DNA of 64,000 nucleotides from Gamsiella multidivaricata. Its lineage: Eukaryota > Mortierellomycota > Mortierellomycetes > Mortierellales > Mortierellaceae. The translations under genes and the position numbers were made by a program. Position 1 is the stretch's first letter. Every line of letters starts with the position of its first letter. This document shows positions 25,396 through 37,158 of the stretch, piece by piece. The stretch is taken from NCBI RefSeq assembly GCF_025024155.1, contig NW_026251744.1:248001-312000 (forward strand). Direction: 5' to 3'. The notes under the pieces are model-generated. The model worked only from the letters and a program-made list of their open reading frames with translations. It ran no database searches and was not told where the DNA came from.

Positions 25396-28300
25396 ATGGG
25401 TTCTGCCGTCCATGCCTCCTCAGCCTCAGCCTCAACACAACCTGCCACTGCAGAGAGTGCGAGTCCAGCACGCCAGCAGAGTGAGGATCCCATCGTCGGC
25501 GGACCACAGGAGGACACGCGCGTCGCTAGCGAAAACGAAGACGGGCACGACCTTGACAGCTCACCGACAGAACAGGCGGTTGCCTCTGATGAAACGGACG
25601 AACCTCAAGAACCAGCTTCAACCACAACAGTAATCTTTGCCCAAACCAACGGCTCAAACGAACATATTGAGAATGGAGACGCCAACGCTACCTCATCGTC
25701 CTCTGCAGCAGCCTCGTCGTCATCAGCGTCAGCGTCGTCAGTCATTCCCGCAACTCCGGCATCTCAGCCAGGGGACCCGCTTCCAAAGCTGACAAGCAAG
25801 TCAAAACTGCCTGACTTGAGTATCTTCCACTTGTTTCCCGAGCAACTGAAGCATCCGCTATTCGCTGCCATCGCGAGAGTCTTGGTTGTGCAAGGGAATG
25901 CCTGGCAAAGCGCAACGGATTTGGTCGGTACGTTTCTCGCGGATGCAATGGACATTCAAATGGACCATAATGTTTACAGGAACGACCTTTCGACAATGGA
26001 CTGAATCTAATCACATTCTCCCCTGCATGCATGCGCTTGGCACACAGAGGGCATTCGATACTTCAATCTGGCCAGCCTAGGGTACGTTTAATGGCGACTA
26101 CAATAAGGCGTCAAGTCTCGTCTACGCGCAATATTGACATCCAGACTCCGCATGCATGCTAACGGGATTATGTCGTGTTTTGTTGATCCTTTGTAGAGGT
26201 CGCACCCCAAGGGGCACAATTCAGGGCGCCATCTCCACAGCACTGAGTGTCGCACATTCACTGGGCACATTTGAGCCGATACAAAAGTACAGGTTGAATA
26301 GCACCACATATTACCGCATGGCTCCAAGAACGTTGGATCCCACACTTCCTGATGACTCTGATGCTACCGAGTCGGACTCAATTGTTACTGCACCGCGGAA
26401 AGGTAATGACCAAGGGATACGTGAATGGATACTGGCGGCCCGAAAAGGGTGCGGTCATGCTCGCCAAACCGTTTGAATAACAATCACTATGCCGCAAAAC
26501 AATTCTCATTAGATGTTTCAAAAGGAAAGGCGGTCGCCAAGCCAAAGCCAAAGGCCACATCATCCAACACCAAGCGGAAAGCACAACCGTCTGGTAGTCG
26601 CGGGGCAGGAAACAGTAACAAGAAGAGGAAACCAGTGTCAGGGTGGGAGTCTGACACCTTGAGCTCAGGTAGTTCAGACGACGATACCCGGCAAAATGGC
26701 TCCAGTAGCCGACACAATACCAGTAACCATAATCACCGGCACCAACAGTCGTCATCCGGATCGAAGCGGACGCGGGCATACTCACCTAATTCCTCCAGCT
26801 CTTCACGCGCAAAGGCACCAATAAGGAGAAACTCAATCCCTAATGGGCTGAAGAAGCTGCCAAAGGGCTATGTGTACGATACCGAGTTCAACCAAGCGGC
26901 CCTGATGAATCTCTCTGTCAACCCTTCGCAAACAGGCGAATATATGCGGCTCCTCAAGTATGTGCCAAATGCTGGTCTGGATGCGCTGTGTCCATAGTAT
27001 ATTACCTTTTATCTTTACCTTTTTTTTTTCTTTTTTTTCTACATGCCGATTATTGACACTGGACCTTTCATCATGCGACTTCATTGCTGTTAGGGGGAAA
27101 AATGCAGAAGAGAACAACTTTCCAGACCGTCGAGGCGAATATGGAGTGGATCTTACACAGGAGCCATCTATGTTTGCGCTTGAACAGCAGACTGGTTACA
27201 CCTATCCAAGGCTCCGGACAAGCGGCAGGGAGCGTCTTCTCAAGGCAGACTGCGAGGATGGTTACGCCATTGCAGATCTGAAGCACAATGGCAGTTTTCT
27301 GGGACGATTGTTCTGCATCACTGACGGTCACGGTGGGCGTGCCTGTTCTTCCTTTGTCATCGCAACGATACCTGGCGCCATGCAGGTGATCCTCGGAAAA
27401 TACAAGCCTTCAGACCTTTCCCGGCCAAGTGTTCAAGAACTGGTCAAAACTCAGATTACAGAGGCGATTCGATTGATTGACAAGGAATATCTGGAATATA
27501 AGAAGCAGCAGTATCTGCTTTTCAAGTCCAAGCAGATTCCAAAAGATCCTGGGAGCGACGGAACAACTCTTATCGTCAACGTCTTTATTGATAAATGGAT
27601 CATCTGTCTAAACCTTGGGGATTCGAGGACGATGTTAGGCAGCCGTGACCCAGTCGGACGGTGGAACGTCGATTTCTATAGCGAGGACCACACTCCTTCC
27701 TTGGAGCGACTTGCACAGTCGATCTATGCGAATGGTGGCGAATTCGTGACGCATGACGACAAGGTTATCAGGTTCGATCCAAACCTGAAGAACGACAAGA
27801 AGCACCGTCAGTCTTTGAAGGAGGCCAGGATACGTGTCAAGGATGCAGCATCGAATCCGTATGGAATTCCGTACATGACCAAGAATGGACATTGCGCATC
27901 TGTGAACCTTGGGGCATGCATTGGAGACGTTCTCTACAAACTCGATCCCATCAATCCCGTGCTTGGCTGCAAACCCGATATAACGTTTATCGACATTACC
28001 GACATCCAACAGGGCTTTCTCCTTATGGCTTCAGACGGGCTCTGGGACTATGTTCAGCGCGGCGGCAAGGTACAGGACCAGAACGCGACGGTCTGTCAAT
28101 TTGTTGGGGACAAACTCGAGCGCGGCTGGAATCATCAGCGGATTGTGTACACGCTCTCTGACCGAGAAGGCGCCACCGGGCTGTATTCAGATTCGATTCA
28201 GGAGTATGATGACTTTACGGCGATCTTGGTGACTTTCAACAAGCAGCAGTTACTGCGCCAGCAGCAGCAGCAGCAGGAACAGGAACAGAGACTAGTTTTG

Positions 28301-28723
28301 CTTCAACAGCAGCGCCTTCAAGAACAACAGATTCTGCTACTTCAGCAACACCATCAAAAACAGCGTGAATTGGAGAGACTCGAGGCATTGAAGCAGCTGC
28401 AAATCCAGAAAGGACAGGCGGAATTAGATATTTTGCGGCGGGAGCAGGAGTTATTACGCAAGGCTACGGGCGATAAGAGTGAGAATGACACTGACTCGGA
28501 TTTGACAGAGCCAGAACCTGATCAGGATGCGGATGAGTCCACAGCCTCACAGACTTCACTACTGGCGAAAACGGAATCTAATGCAGGATCTGTGAAGGAC
28601 GCGACCGTACGACCCAAGGCGCCAAAGAATGAGGTGGAGAGGATCAAGCAAGACCTAAAGCAGGAAGTAGCAGAGTCCAGTTTACAAAGCCAAACACTTC
28701 TCACAGCAGCGACTCAATCGTGA
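25396..28723 (+). CDS. Fusion protein: N-terminal GDS1-like winged helix and C-terminal PP2C phosphatase
   Basis: Five phase-consistent exons (25396-25927, 26048-26081, 26197-26402, 26513-26957, 27094-28723) give 948 residues. Residues about 150-240 (HPLFAAIARVLVVQGNAW, then GIRYFNLASLGGRTPRGTIQ and AISTALSVAHSLG) resemble the fungal GDS1-type winged helix. A basic, Ser-rich linker follows (KSKG, KRKAQPSG, NKKRKP; likely nuclear targeting). The phosphatase starts near 405 and shows the PP2C metal and catalytic motifs: EDGYAIAD, DGHGG (about 483), GTTLIVNVF with LNLGDSR, SEDHTPSLERL, ASDGLWDY and DDFTAILV. It should therefore be an active Mg/Mn-dependent Ser/Thr phosphatase. The C-terminus is a Gln/Leu-rich coiled coil and an acidic tail. 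The joining intron 26958-27093 has donor GTATGT and acceptor TTAG in phase 2. The alternative is two adjacent genes, but the first would lack a stop near its conserved end and the second a good start. Confidence 0.85.
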
Positions 28724-28839
28724 GCATTGCTTTGAAAAAAGAAAAAACAAAAGCATGAAAAATAAAAAATAAAAAACTGCACAATTCCTTGGCGACAAAG
28801 CACCAATCGATTTATTACTCAATCACGGATAACGCCTTC

Positions 28840-30021
28840 TTATTGTGTTTTGAGTGACTTTTGTCTTGAGGCGGATGCACGGACAGTCGGGACCAAGTAG
28901 ATGGGCACAAAAACCAAGAACATGACCGCGATTTCTGTTTGCAAGAAGAATGAGTGCATCGTGTAAGCAGAATGCTAACGTATTGGACTGAATGAGACAA
29001 AAATACTGACTTACCAGCTACCCAGAAGCCCAGGAGAGGCGACCACACGCTATTTCTGTCGAGGATGTTGCCATGATCAAACAATTGCCAAACGTTGTCG
29101 GCAAAGGACAGCTTCGGATTTCTTTCATAGTTCAAGACGGTATATGTGCTAAACACTACAGATGGCGACGGATGTAGTTCGTAGCATTAAAGGAGTATGG
29201 TTTACCTGTCAGTTACGCATGTCTGACATTCTCGAGAACTACCAGTCAATAGTACACGATTCATACGAACCTCCAGTAACGGCGACCATGCCCTGGATAA
29301 TATAATACAAAGATGCATTCAGGAGACGCGATTTATCTCCTGGGGTCACCAATGTTTCGTTCTTCAGCCAGACATAGCACGGAATGTATGCAGCCTAACA
29401 ACCCACATCCATTTTAATGATAGATAGAGAGTCCGATTCAGTACTGCGGGGTAGTTCTCACCTTGTAAAGCACACACGCTATTGTTTTGCATAATCACTT
29501 ACAGGCAGCAGTACGACACCCATGGCCAAGAGCGTGAACAAGATCCTGGACGTGAAGAATGTGGTCAAAGGGTAAACGATGCCAGCCCTCCAGGCCACAT
29601 AGTCGGACGGGTACATGAATCGGTTATATCCCAGTCCTAGGATCGCACAGAAGATCGTGTACGCGTGTATCATCGGCATAAAAACCGACATGTTCAACTG
29701 GGGCTCGTGTCGGTGCTTTCGAATTGCTCTGTAGGTAATATAGTATCCAATGATACCGAGAAGAACGTTTGTGAAGGCAAAGACAGTGGGCAAGATCGCA
29801 TGGATCTCATTCTTGTCGCCAAGGACGAACATCGACTCCCAGCCAGGGTTGTCCCAAAGGAGGTAGAGACCTGAGGGCGCAAAGATGAGAGAGAGGAAGA
29901 GGAGGGTATAGACGAAAGAGGGTGTGTACCAAGGGGTGTCGGTGTTCTTAAGGGACCCTGCGGCGCTGGCTGCAAACACGGCCCCAAAGGAGAAGCTCCA
30001 GAAGACGTCCACTTCAATCAT
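28840..30021 (-). CDS. Uncharacterised multi-pass membrane protein
   Basis: Four phase-consistent exons (30021-29503, 29394-29271, 29155-29015, 28934-28840) encode 292 residues. About seven hydrophobic helices are visible, for example FWSFSFGAVFAASAAG, PSFVYTLLFLSLIFAPSGLYLL, AILPTVFAFTNVLLGIIGYYI, MIHAYTIFCAILGLG and ILFTLLAMGVVLLP, plus a C-terminal IAVMFLVFVPIYLVPTV. A conserved-looking polar motif, LWDNPGWESMFVLGDKNEIH, lies between helices two and three. I do not recognise the family. A small-molecule enzyme or transporter of an internal membrane is conceivable but unproven. The short basic end (ASRQKSLKTQ) contains no KKXX signal. The first exon is certain; the third intron boundary uses donor GTTCGT, which is weak. 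The gene is convergent with the phosphatase gene, 116 bp away. Confidence 0.8.
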
Positions 30022-31244
30022 TTTTGAGTCTGGTCTTGCGATTTCTTGACGGAAAGAAGAAAGAAGGAGTATCAAAAGTGGGTAAGGGAGAGGATGCATT
30101 TAAATACCCTCGTATGCACAATGCAGCAAAGTGAACGCGGTTTGTGCACATCATTCTCTTCTCGACCGAGCCGAGTTCTTAAGAAAAAAAACAACAAATA
30201 CTCCACAGACAGGACTACTCCACAGACAGGGCCTCGTTCATGCGAAAATTCCCCCACAAGTCGATTACGGAAGATAAGCATACAGCATCTCGGATTCGAA
30301 ATAAGCGTTTCGTGGAGTGAAAATAAGCACTGTACCGTATGGGACACGTTCATTTGTCATTTGACATGTATTTTATGTACTGGCACTTGCGCCCTGCTCC
30401 GACAGCGTTAACTCCCTGGACATCAGTCCTGCCGCCGCGCTTTGAAAGTCTGCAGCGTACATCGTTTTTTAAAAGGTCTTTCCAGCTCGCGTTCACATTC
30501 CTGGAATGCCTCTTCATTTTCAGCCTCTCTCGCTCTTCTCTGTGCTTTCTGCTGTTCAGATCTCATTGCCTGTAGTTGGGGACGGAGTTATGGTGAAAGC
30601 AGGTTATCAAGAGGAGGTCCGAGGTCGTTTTTAAGACCGTTTTCAATACCGATCGGTTCTCGTAGCCCTTGAGGAAGCAACTACCCATGGATGCGAGCTG
30701 AAAGTTCTCGCTCAGCAGGCAGCAATAGCAGGGGCCGCATAAATGCGGTCCGGTGACGTATCTGGGGGGATTTCTGCATTGGTTCTCTCAACACATCCAT
30801 CCATCCTCTCCTATCGCTCTTTAATCGCTCTAGTTCATCCATCACATTCTTTCTCTCTCTTTCTCGTGGAACATTCGATATCCAGTATACATTCCCTACG
30901 AATCTGTAAGCGACATCAACCGCCCCGATTGTGCATTCTCCTCTTTTGTTGTTCTGTTGCCACCTTTCACTCACCTTTTGGCCCAGAGCAGATCTCGCAC
31001 CACGCGACAATCCCTCTTCAACACAGCGTGGGATGCTGCAGATTTGAAACAGAGCGGCTGCCATTAGACGCTAACATTTTCTGTACTCTATCCTTCCCGT
31101 ACGTCTTCAGCTTGCAGCCTACTCTAATCCAGGTCAGGAACAGACGCTCAGGAACAGCCAGGAACAGCCAGGAACAGCCAGGAGCAGCCAGGAACAGTCA
31201 GGAGCAGCTACTCAAATCAAGGTCATTATCACTCTTCAACAGCT
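30022..31244. other. Divergent promoter region
   Basis: No gene is supported. It contains a duplicated 13-mer CTCCACAGACAGG near 30200-30230 and a T/C-rich block (30780-31000). A 10-bp tandem repeat ends shortly before the eIF4E-family start codon. Confidence 0.55.
31136..31210. repeat. Tandem 10-bp repeat CAGGAACAGC in the leader of the eIF4E-family gene
   Basis: About seven copies of a 10-bp unit, including variants with GGAGCAG and AACAGT. It ends 34 bp before ATG 31245, so it is probably transcribed as part of the 5' leader. Confidence 0.85.
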
Positions 31245-32661
31245 ATGGAATCAGTCTGGGGCAGCTCCCGCAAGCAGTAAGTCTATTCTCCCACGATTCT
31301 AATATGTAACTCGAGCAGACCTCCACGGAATAGTATAAAGAATAGCACTCATCCACTAATAGCACCGATTTCCGTTTCCCCCTCCTTCCCTTTTTGCTTT
31401 AGAACTCGCGACAGCAGCAGCAGTGTATCATCGTCAGGCGGATCGAAACTCGTTCAGCTTCAACGTCAGAGTTCAGCGATCGGATCTGGCCTACCAACGC
31501 TATCGACCAATTCTCTCTCCTCCATCTCTTCAGGACCCTTGAGTAGCCATGGATCAGGCGCCATCCACCCGGGTCTCTCGGCTTTTCTCACAGGACCCAG
31601 CAGTGCCAACTCGGAATCATTAGATCTGGGCAGTGGGAACAGCAATAGTGGCGGCAATAACAGCAGAGGTGGCGATTATGGCATCCCAGGAGGAAGCGCC
31701 AGATCGGTCGGTCCAGGAGGCATCAGTGGGTTCTCATCCTATGGTGGATCGGGAACTCCAGGAGCAGTAGCGGTAGCAGGAGCAGGAGCAGGGGTAGGCG
31801 CAGGAGCAGGGCATTTGTCCAGTTCAACATCTATGGCAGCAACTCCCGCAGCGATTGGTGGTGGAGGAGGTGGTGCAGGTGTGTCTCCAGGGATCCATCC
31901 GTTGCAGTTCAACTGGGTCTTTTGGTTCATGCATCGTGCACCTGGCAGCAAGATTCTGAACTATGAGAGTTCGATGAAGAGGATTGCAGGTTTTGGTTCG
32001 GTATGTGGTATTATTGGCTGTGAGATCAAGCAAAGGTGGCGAAACGCTATCAGGAAGGGTGAACATCAGTCAGTCATTAAACCTTTGTTATTTTCTATGA
32101 TCCCATTTTTTCTACTCCTTATAGGTCGAGGCTTTTTGGGGCATATATTCACATCTTCGTCGACCACATGAGCTGCCACATGTGAGCGACTATCATTTGT
32201 TCAAGAAGGGCGTGCGGCCAGTGTGGGAGGACCCGGTTAACATCAACGGTGGTAAATGGATCGTGAGGCTCAAGAAGGGCTTGGCCAGCCGTTATTGGGA
32301 GAATTTGGTATGACCGCTGTTACAATCCTTGTCCGAGACAAATAACCATGTCCATGATTCTTTTCAGCAGCTTCTAATTTTTTATTTTTTTCATCATCTC
32401 ATTGAATAGGTCATGGCGGTCATTGGCGATCAGTTCGATGTGGGGGAGGAGATTTGTGGTATTGTCCTGTCGATTCGAGGTGCTGAGGATATTTTGTCGA
32501 TATGGAATCAGTCGGCAGACGAGGGCCGCATCAACCTGAAGATTAGGGACACGATGAAGAGAGTACTGAACCTACCTGCGGATACTATCATGGAGTACAA
32601 GAGCCATAATGATGCATTGAAAGATAACACTAGCTTCAGGAACACGGATGTGTTCAGGTGA
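31245..32661 (+). CDS. Class II eIF4E (4EHP/eIF4E2-like cap-binding protein)
   Basis: Four phase-consistent exons (31245-31276, 31403-32000, 32125-32307, 32410-32661) encode 354 residues. The first 175 are Ser/Gly/Ala-rich and disordered. The eIF4E fold follows: LQFNWVFWFMHRAPGSK, SVEAFWGIYSHLRRPHEL, VRPVWEDPVNINGGKWIV and IRDTMKRVLNLPADTIMEYK. The class II features are clear: a Tyr (NYESSMKRI) replaces the first cap-stacking Trp of class I, while the second Trp-Glu pair (VWED) is kept. Class II proteins bind the mRNA 5' cap but usually repress translation because they bind eIF4G poorly; that role is family knowledge. The first coding exon is only 32 nt and was chosen because it restores phase 2 and follows the leader repeat. 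It is convergent with the next gene at 211 bp. Confidence 0.94.
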
Positions 32662-32871
32662 ACTGAGATCTGATTGCTTTCCTTGACTATAAGGACTTAA
32701 TGAGCTCGCAACCACTGAGCTCGTTAATAATAATAAAAGCTGGATTATCAGTCTACAATGCAAAGCACATCGCATCGAAGTTAAAGAATCGCGTTTTTTC
32801 ATTAATGAATGCTATTGCTATTGTTGTTTCTTTCAATATCATCTTAAAAGAGTGTGCCGTATGGCCTAGCC

Positions 32872-34231
32872 TTAATATTTCGAATCGGCCGCGAGGCTGT
32901 GTCCAGATGGATAGAAGGACAGGGACGCGGAGCTGTTAGAGGTGCGGACCTTGAACTCGCTGGGTCCTTCATGGATGCGGTATCCTCTCTTGGAGGTCTT
33001 CTTGTCCTGCTGCATGGTCAGCTCAGTTCCCTGGACGGTCGTAGAGGCGTTGCTGGTCTCGACTTCAAATCGTCCTTGGAACTCTTCCGTCTAAAATTCG
33101 CGTCGTACATCTCAAGTTAGCAAAGAGCCATGCCATATTTTTTTTTTTTTGTTTGAATATCATGAAGAAAAAAACGGCAAGAGAAAACATACCAAGTTGA
33201 CGTTGACAGAAGAGTTTGAGGATTCTGCAGATCCTCTGCAGTGTTGGTTCACAGGGACCATGGTCGATGAAGTAATGCTGCCGTTCGAGCTTCTGTTCTC
33301 GATCTCGAGAGGCTGGCCCGTTTGACTTGCATCCAGACTGAAATCAATCCTTGCATTCGTCGTCGTGGCTCCGATAAACGAGGCTCTGTCGGCCTTGCCC
33401 AGAACCGCACCCAGAACCAGATTTCCATTGCTGGTACTGTTTCTCATCCACAATCCACGAGAAGTCTCTGTCGCTGTAGCATGGAGATCGAACGATCCGT
33501 TCGTGGTCTTGATTATGGCCTTGGATTGTTCGCCATCCAAGGCGTCACGAATATTGATCTTTGCACGGATGGAGCCATTTGAGGACACAAGTTCGATGTG
33601 GCCGGCATCAAATGTGCCGTTGATGTTGCCGTTTGAAGTATGCAGACGCGCCGTATCAGTGCGGACGTCTTCGAGGGAGATGGAGGCGTTTGTGAGCGCA
33701 GTTTGGATGTTGCCAAAGAGTAGATTCTGGAGATGGGTACCAGTGAGGCTCGTGGCGGGGGCCTCGACAGTCAGAGACTCGACCGAGGTTGTGGATCTCG
33801 GATACTGGATTAAGGTTTCGTGGTAAATGCTGTTTGGGCCCCAGTTGTTTGGCGCCTAGAGTAAACAATGGGAGTGGATGAATAAAAAGGATCGGCAAAA
33901 CCGAATAAACTAATACAACGATCGTTTTATCTTTTTTGTATACCTCCAAGAAGAAAGTGTGAGTCTTGTTATCAAAGGAAGGACGGATGACAACGTTCTC
34001 CTTGTCACTCTCCCTGGTAACCCAAATGCGCGTCGAGATCAGGCCCAGCCCCGTCTCATCGGTTTCGGAGCCACCATGGACAAGGGTGACCTTTCCAGAC
34101 ATGGAGCCCTTGGCTGTAAAGATCACGTTCGGATACTCCTTAGGATTGAAAGTGGTGTCATCGTTCGGGATCCGGACTGGGATGTTGGCGCGTCCGCACG
34201 GTTTAACAAGGTTGGTGAAGCTCGAGAACAT
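32872..34231 (-). CDS. Repetitive beta-structured protein, DUF4097-like
   Basis: Three phase-0 exons (34231-33944, 33855-33193, 33090-32872) encode 389 residues. The middle and C-terminal parts repeat a short motif of the form [ST]-[ST/N]-N-[GA]-[SN]-[hydrophobic]: TSNGNI, SSNGSI, TTNGSF, TSNGNL, SSNGSI, SSNSSV, TSNAST, TSNSSA, spaced by about 20-45 residues. This pattern is typical of DUF4097-type right-handed beta-solenoids or fungal relatives of that fold. There is no signal peptide or membrane helix; the N-terminus MFSSFTNLVKPCGRANIPV looks cytosolic. The function of such proteins in fungi is not established. The start is the first Met of exon 1 and the stop TAA follows ...ADSKY. Confidence 0.83.
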
Positions 34232-34671
34232 GTTGGGTATTGTTCAAGATATGGATGGTAGTTGTTGAGAGGTATGAAAAAGGCTAACAGCAGAAAACTA
34301 TCGGCTGTATTTATACTGGTGATGGAATTTTTTGCCAAGGCTCAGTACACGACGCACAAATAAAATTCGCACGGTGAAAAGTGTACTAACGCATTTATTT
34401 CTCTTGGCTCTTTCGCTGCATGCGAAACACACTTCCAAGAATGGAACCAATCCCACCCTCATAGGACAAAACCGCGCCGCCTTCTTTCCCTTTCTCCTGT
34501 CCCTAAACATGTTGTAGATGCATCATGTGCTTGAGATATTTAGCTTATGCCCAGTCCATTGCACAGCGCGTCTTTTTTCGTGAACAATTACTAGATACTG
34601 ACAGTTGAGTGCTTAAAAGACTCTTTATTTGGCGCAGTTGCAGTAAGACGAACGAAAGAGAGAGAGAGTGT

Positions 34672-34702
<31 letters not shown>

Positions 34703-35036
34703 AAACAAAACAAAACGGACAGGCTGTAAAAAGGAACGAAACAAAGAAATACTCGCTCTAATCGGAAAGAGGACGACGACATAAGACAAAAGTAATCAGA
34801 ACAGCAATAAATACATAGAGAACTTGAAATCGAAAGCTGGTCCGAGATCTGACGAACGCACCACCGAGCGACATGACGAAGTGAAGCCATGAACCTGTCT
34901 GTAACGGTGGTTGTCCCTGGCGTCCCTGCTGCTGAGAATCATCGTCCTGTCCTTGTTGGTTTGCTTTGATATTCTTACTACCACTGCCAATACCGCCATT
35001 GTCTGTTCTCTTGCTATTGTTGCTGTTGGTCGCTTT
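34232..35036. other. Intergenic region between two minus-strand genes
   Basis: 805 bp with no supported gene. A (GA)n microsatellite lies at 34659-34697. The frames visible across it are low-complexity translations of that repeat. Confidence 0.6.
34659..34697. repeat. (GA)n microsatellite
   Basis: A run of GA dinucleotides interrupted by a GTGTGA. It lies about 430 bp upstream of the DUF4097-like start codon and downstream of the CTLH gene. Confidence 0.92.
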
Positions 35037-36371
35037 TCAACTTGACTCTTCTAGGAATGTGGATAGTCTCCATCTTGCTGGCACCTATATTAGGATTGGG
35101 CAACAAAAAAGTTATCGTGAACACCGCAGTTATCGTTCTCTGCCAAAGTAAGCATTGCATCCTGATCTTGAGAGTTCTGTTACCTTGAGCCCACGTTTTG
35201 TCTTTGACGTATCTCCAGACAGATATTCCCGTACAAGCGTTGCCTGCTTGACGATCGTCAACAGCTTTGGCTCGCATGACATGCCGTTGCAGCCTATCGT
35301 CACGGTAACATTGTTATGTCGCAGTAGGTCAGGAATAAGGAAGTAAAAGGCGTACAAAGCGTTTGCAGCCAAGTCATCTTTGACTTACCAAGAACTGCAC
35401 TATTCATAATGTCAGCTAAATGGTCTCGTGCTTCTTGCTTCAGGTGGTGTCCGTTCGGAGAATCCTCAGGGTTGGAGTAAGCGATTACAGAGACAATCTC
35501 CTCCATGTGCTTCATGTACATATCTTTGCCGTTGGGATCCAGCCGAGTAAAGTCGTGCAGGACCTGCTGTGCGAACATGAGAGCGTCGGGTCCGCGCTCA
35601 GGATCGGACTTTACAATCTCGATAAACTTTTGGCACTGCATCTTGAAATTCATATGGATTGACGCGGGCGAGGTCAGCGAACTATGCGGATCGATCGATA
35701 GGACACCGGGAAAGGCTGAGTTGCATAAATCCATTGCTGGTCCGATATCACCATGAGAGATCAATGAGCGGATTGCTATCCAGAAAAAAGAGAGAAGGTT
35801 AGCGTGTTGTGATCAAATATCAGGGGCTAGTGAAGGATAGCAGCAGGTGTGGGGGGTGCTTGCATCCACACGGCCTCATGAGCATACCTTTACGAGTTTC
35901 CAGGTTCTTGAGCTGCTCGTCGATTTGCAGCGCATGTGCCTTGTCTGCTGTAAATGTGCTCGTGCTGATGCTGTCCCGTGAGTCGAGATAGCTTTCACCC
36001 ATGGGCGAGTCCCCCTCCTGATCCAGCAGCTCCTCTGGCTTGTCCATATCCATCATTGTCCTGTGTTGGCTGTCGTCAGAGGCATTCCGCATCATAACGC
36101 CTCCTTGACTGCGATGTGTCGCTTGTGTCCCGTTGAGATGGGTGTTGCCATTGGTGGTGCCGTTGAAACCATTGTTGTTGAGCCCATTATGGCCCGCACG
36201 CTGAACTGCACTCTTTCTGACTTCGGAATCCTTCGCTACATCCAAGTCATCCTTCATGAACGCACGGGCAGTCTCGCCATAGCAGTTGTGCAATAGATAG
36301 TCGAGCACAAGCTGTCGCGGGATGGCCGTGTCAATCTTGTCAGAGCCCTGTGTGTCTGAATCCAGGTCCAT
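35037..36371 (-). CDS. LisH-CTLH-CRA protein (RanBPM/GID-complex type)
   Basis: Four exons (36371-35888, 35775-35389, 35293-35184, 35084-35037) give about 342 residues. A LisH motif (PRQLVLDYLLHNCYGETARAF, about 18-40) is followed by a Gly/Asn-rich linker. Then come a CTLH segment (AIRSLISHGDIGPAMDLCNS ... KMQCQKFIEIVK) and a CRA end (VIAYSNPEDSPNGHHL ... LADIMNSAVL, then KLLTIVKQATLVREYL). This order occurs in RanBP9/10, Gid1 and Gid8/Twa1, subunits of the GID/CTLH ubiquitin ligase. There is no SPRY domain, so a Gid8-like or C-terminal RanBPM-like role is possible; which one is unresolved. Intron 35294-35388 (95 nt) joins ...SAVLG to CNGMSCEPK in phase 1; the last 16-codon exon is the least certain. 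Confidence 0.82.
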
Positions 36372-37158
36372 TGCGTACTACTACTGTTCCTTGATGTTGG
36401 GATTGTGGCTGTCAAACAACCGGTGTTTTGTCGAGTGGATGTTTCGTAATACCTTCCTGTAGATGAAGACTAAAGCGAATGAAGTGCGAGGAGAGGAAAA
36501 AAGGGTGCGAATGGGAATGAGAAGGGCACTGCTTTGTCTATAGTAGATGGAATAGGTCCTCCTATCGGAGTGCTGACTGAGTAAGGGATACAGGTTTAAC
36601 GGGACGGACCTCGTTTTCACTCCCAGGGTCCCGTCCAGGCTAATGATGAAAAAAGTGATGGCGCTTTTTTTTTTTTTTTTTTTGCTTCTTTCTTCTTCCT
36701 CTTCTGGGTATGTTCGTGTGGCAAGAAAGGCGAGCGGAAACAACAAAAAAGGTCGATCAAAACATGCAAACAGAGTAGGTGCGGGCGGCGTATAAGGGGG
36801 GAGCTGAAAGAGAAGTGCGCTCTGCACCAAATGGGGTTTCTGACATGCCAACTGGACAATGTGCCACAAGCAAAGGACAAGCGTACGGTTGACCCGGGTT
36901 CCCAGAATGCGCACAGGGCACATATCTGATGTATTTGGTATTCGGCGGAGCTGACAGACCACATACAAAGTAACATGTAGTCTAGCAGCTTTAGATCCAG
37001 TCCTCAGCCAGACCAGTTCCTCCAAAACCGCCTTCGTCGCCTGGTATCTGCACCACATCTTCGATCAATCGCATGGCCCATCAATCGCATTAGATCGTCA
37101 AACACACAGCACAGCGACAATAAGAATAAGGGAAGTTAGGATCTTCCTAAAGCATACT
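36372..37158. other. Intergenic region with a long T tract
   Basis: 787 bp between two minus-strand genes. No gene is supported. A T tract of about 19 nt lies near 36665-36683. The region is the promoter of the CTLH gene and the 3' flank of the USP48-like gene. Confidence 0.55.

Noticed and set aside
35184..35400. Apparent frameshift in the LisH-CTLH-CRA gene: two overlapping frames change near 35380
   Set aside because: A canonical 95-nt intron (GTAAGT at 35388, ATAG at 35294) joins the two frames in phase 1, so no frameshift is needed.
36381..37058. 225-codon minus-strand frame
   Set aside because: It spans a poly-T tract and pyrimidine-rich leader upstream of the CTLH gene; its Leu/Phe/Pro/Lys composition is that of promoter sequence.
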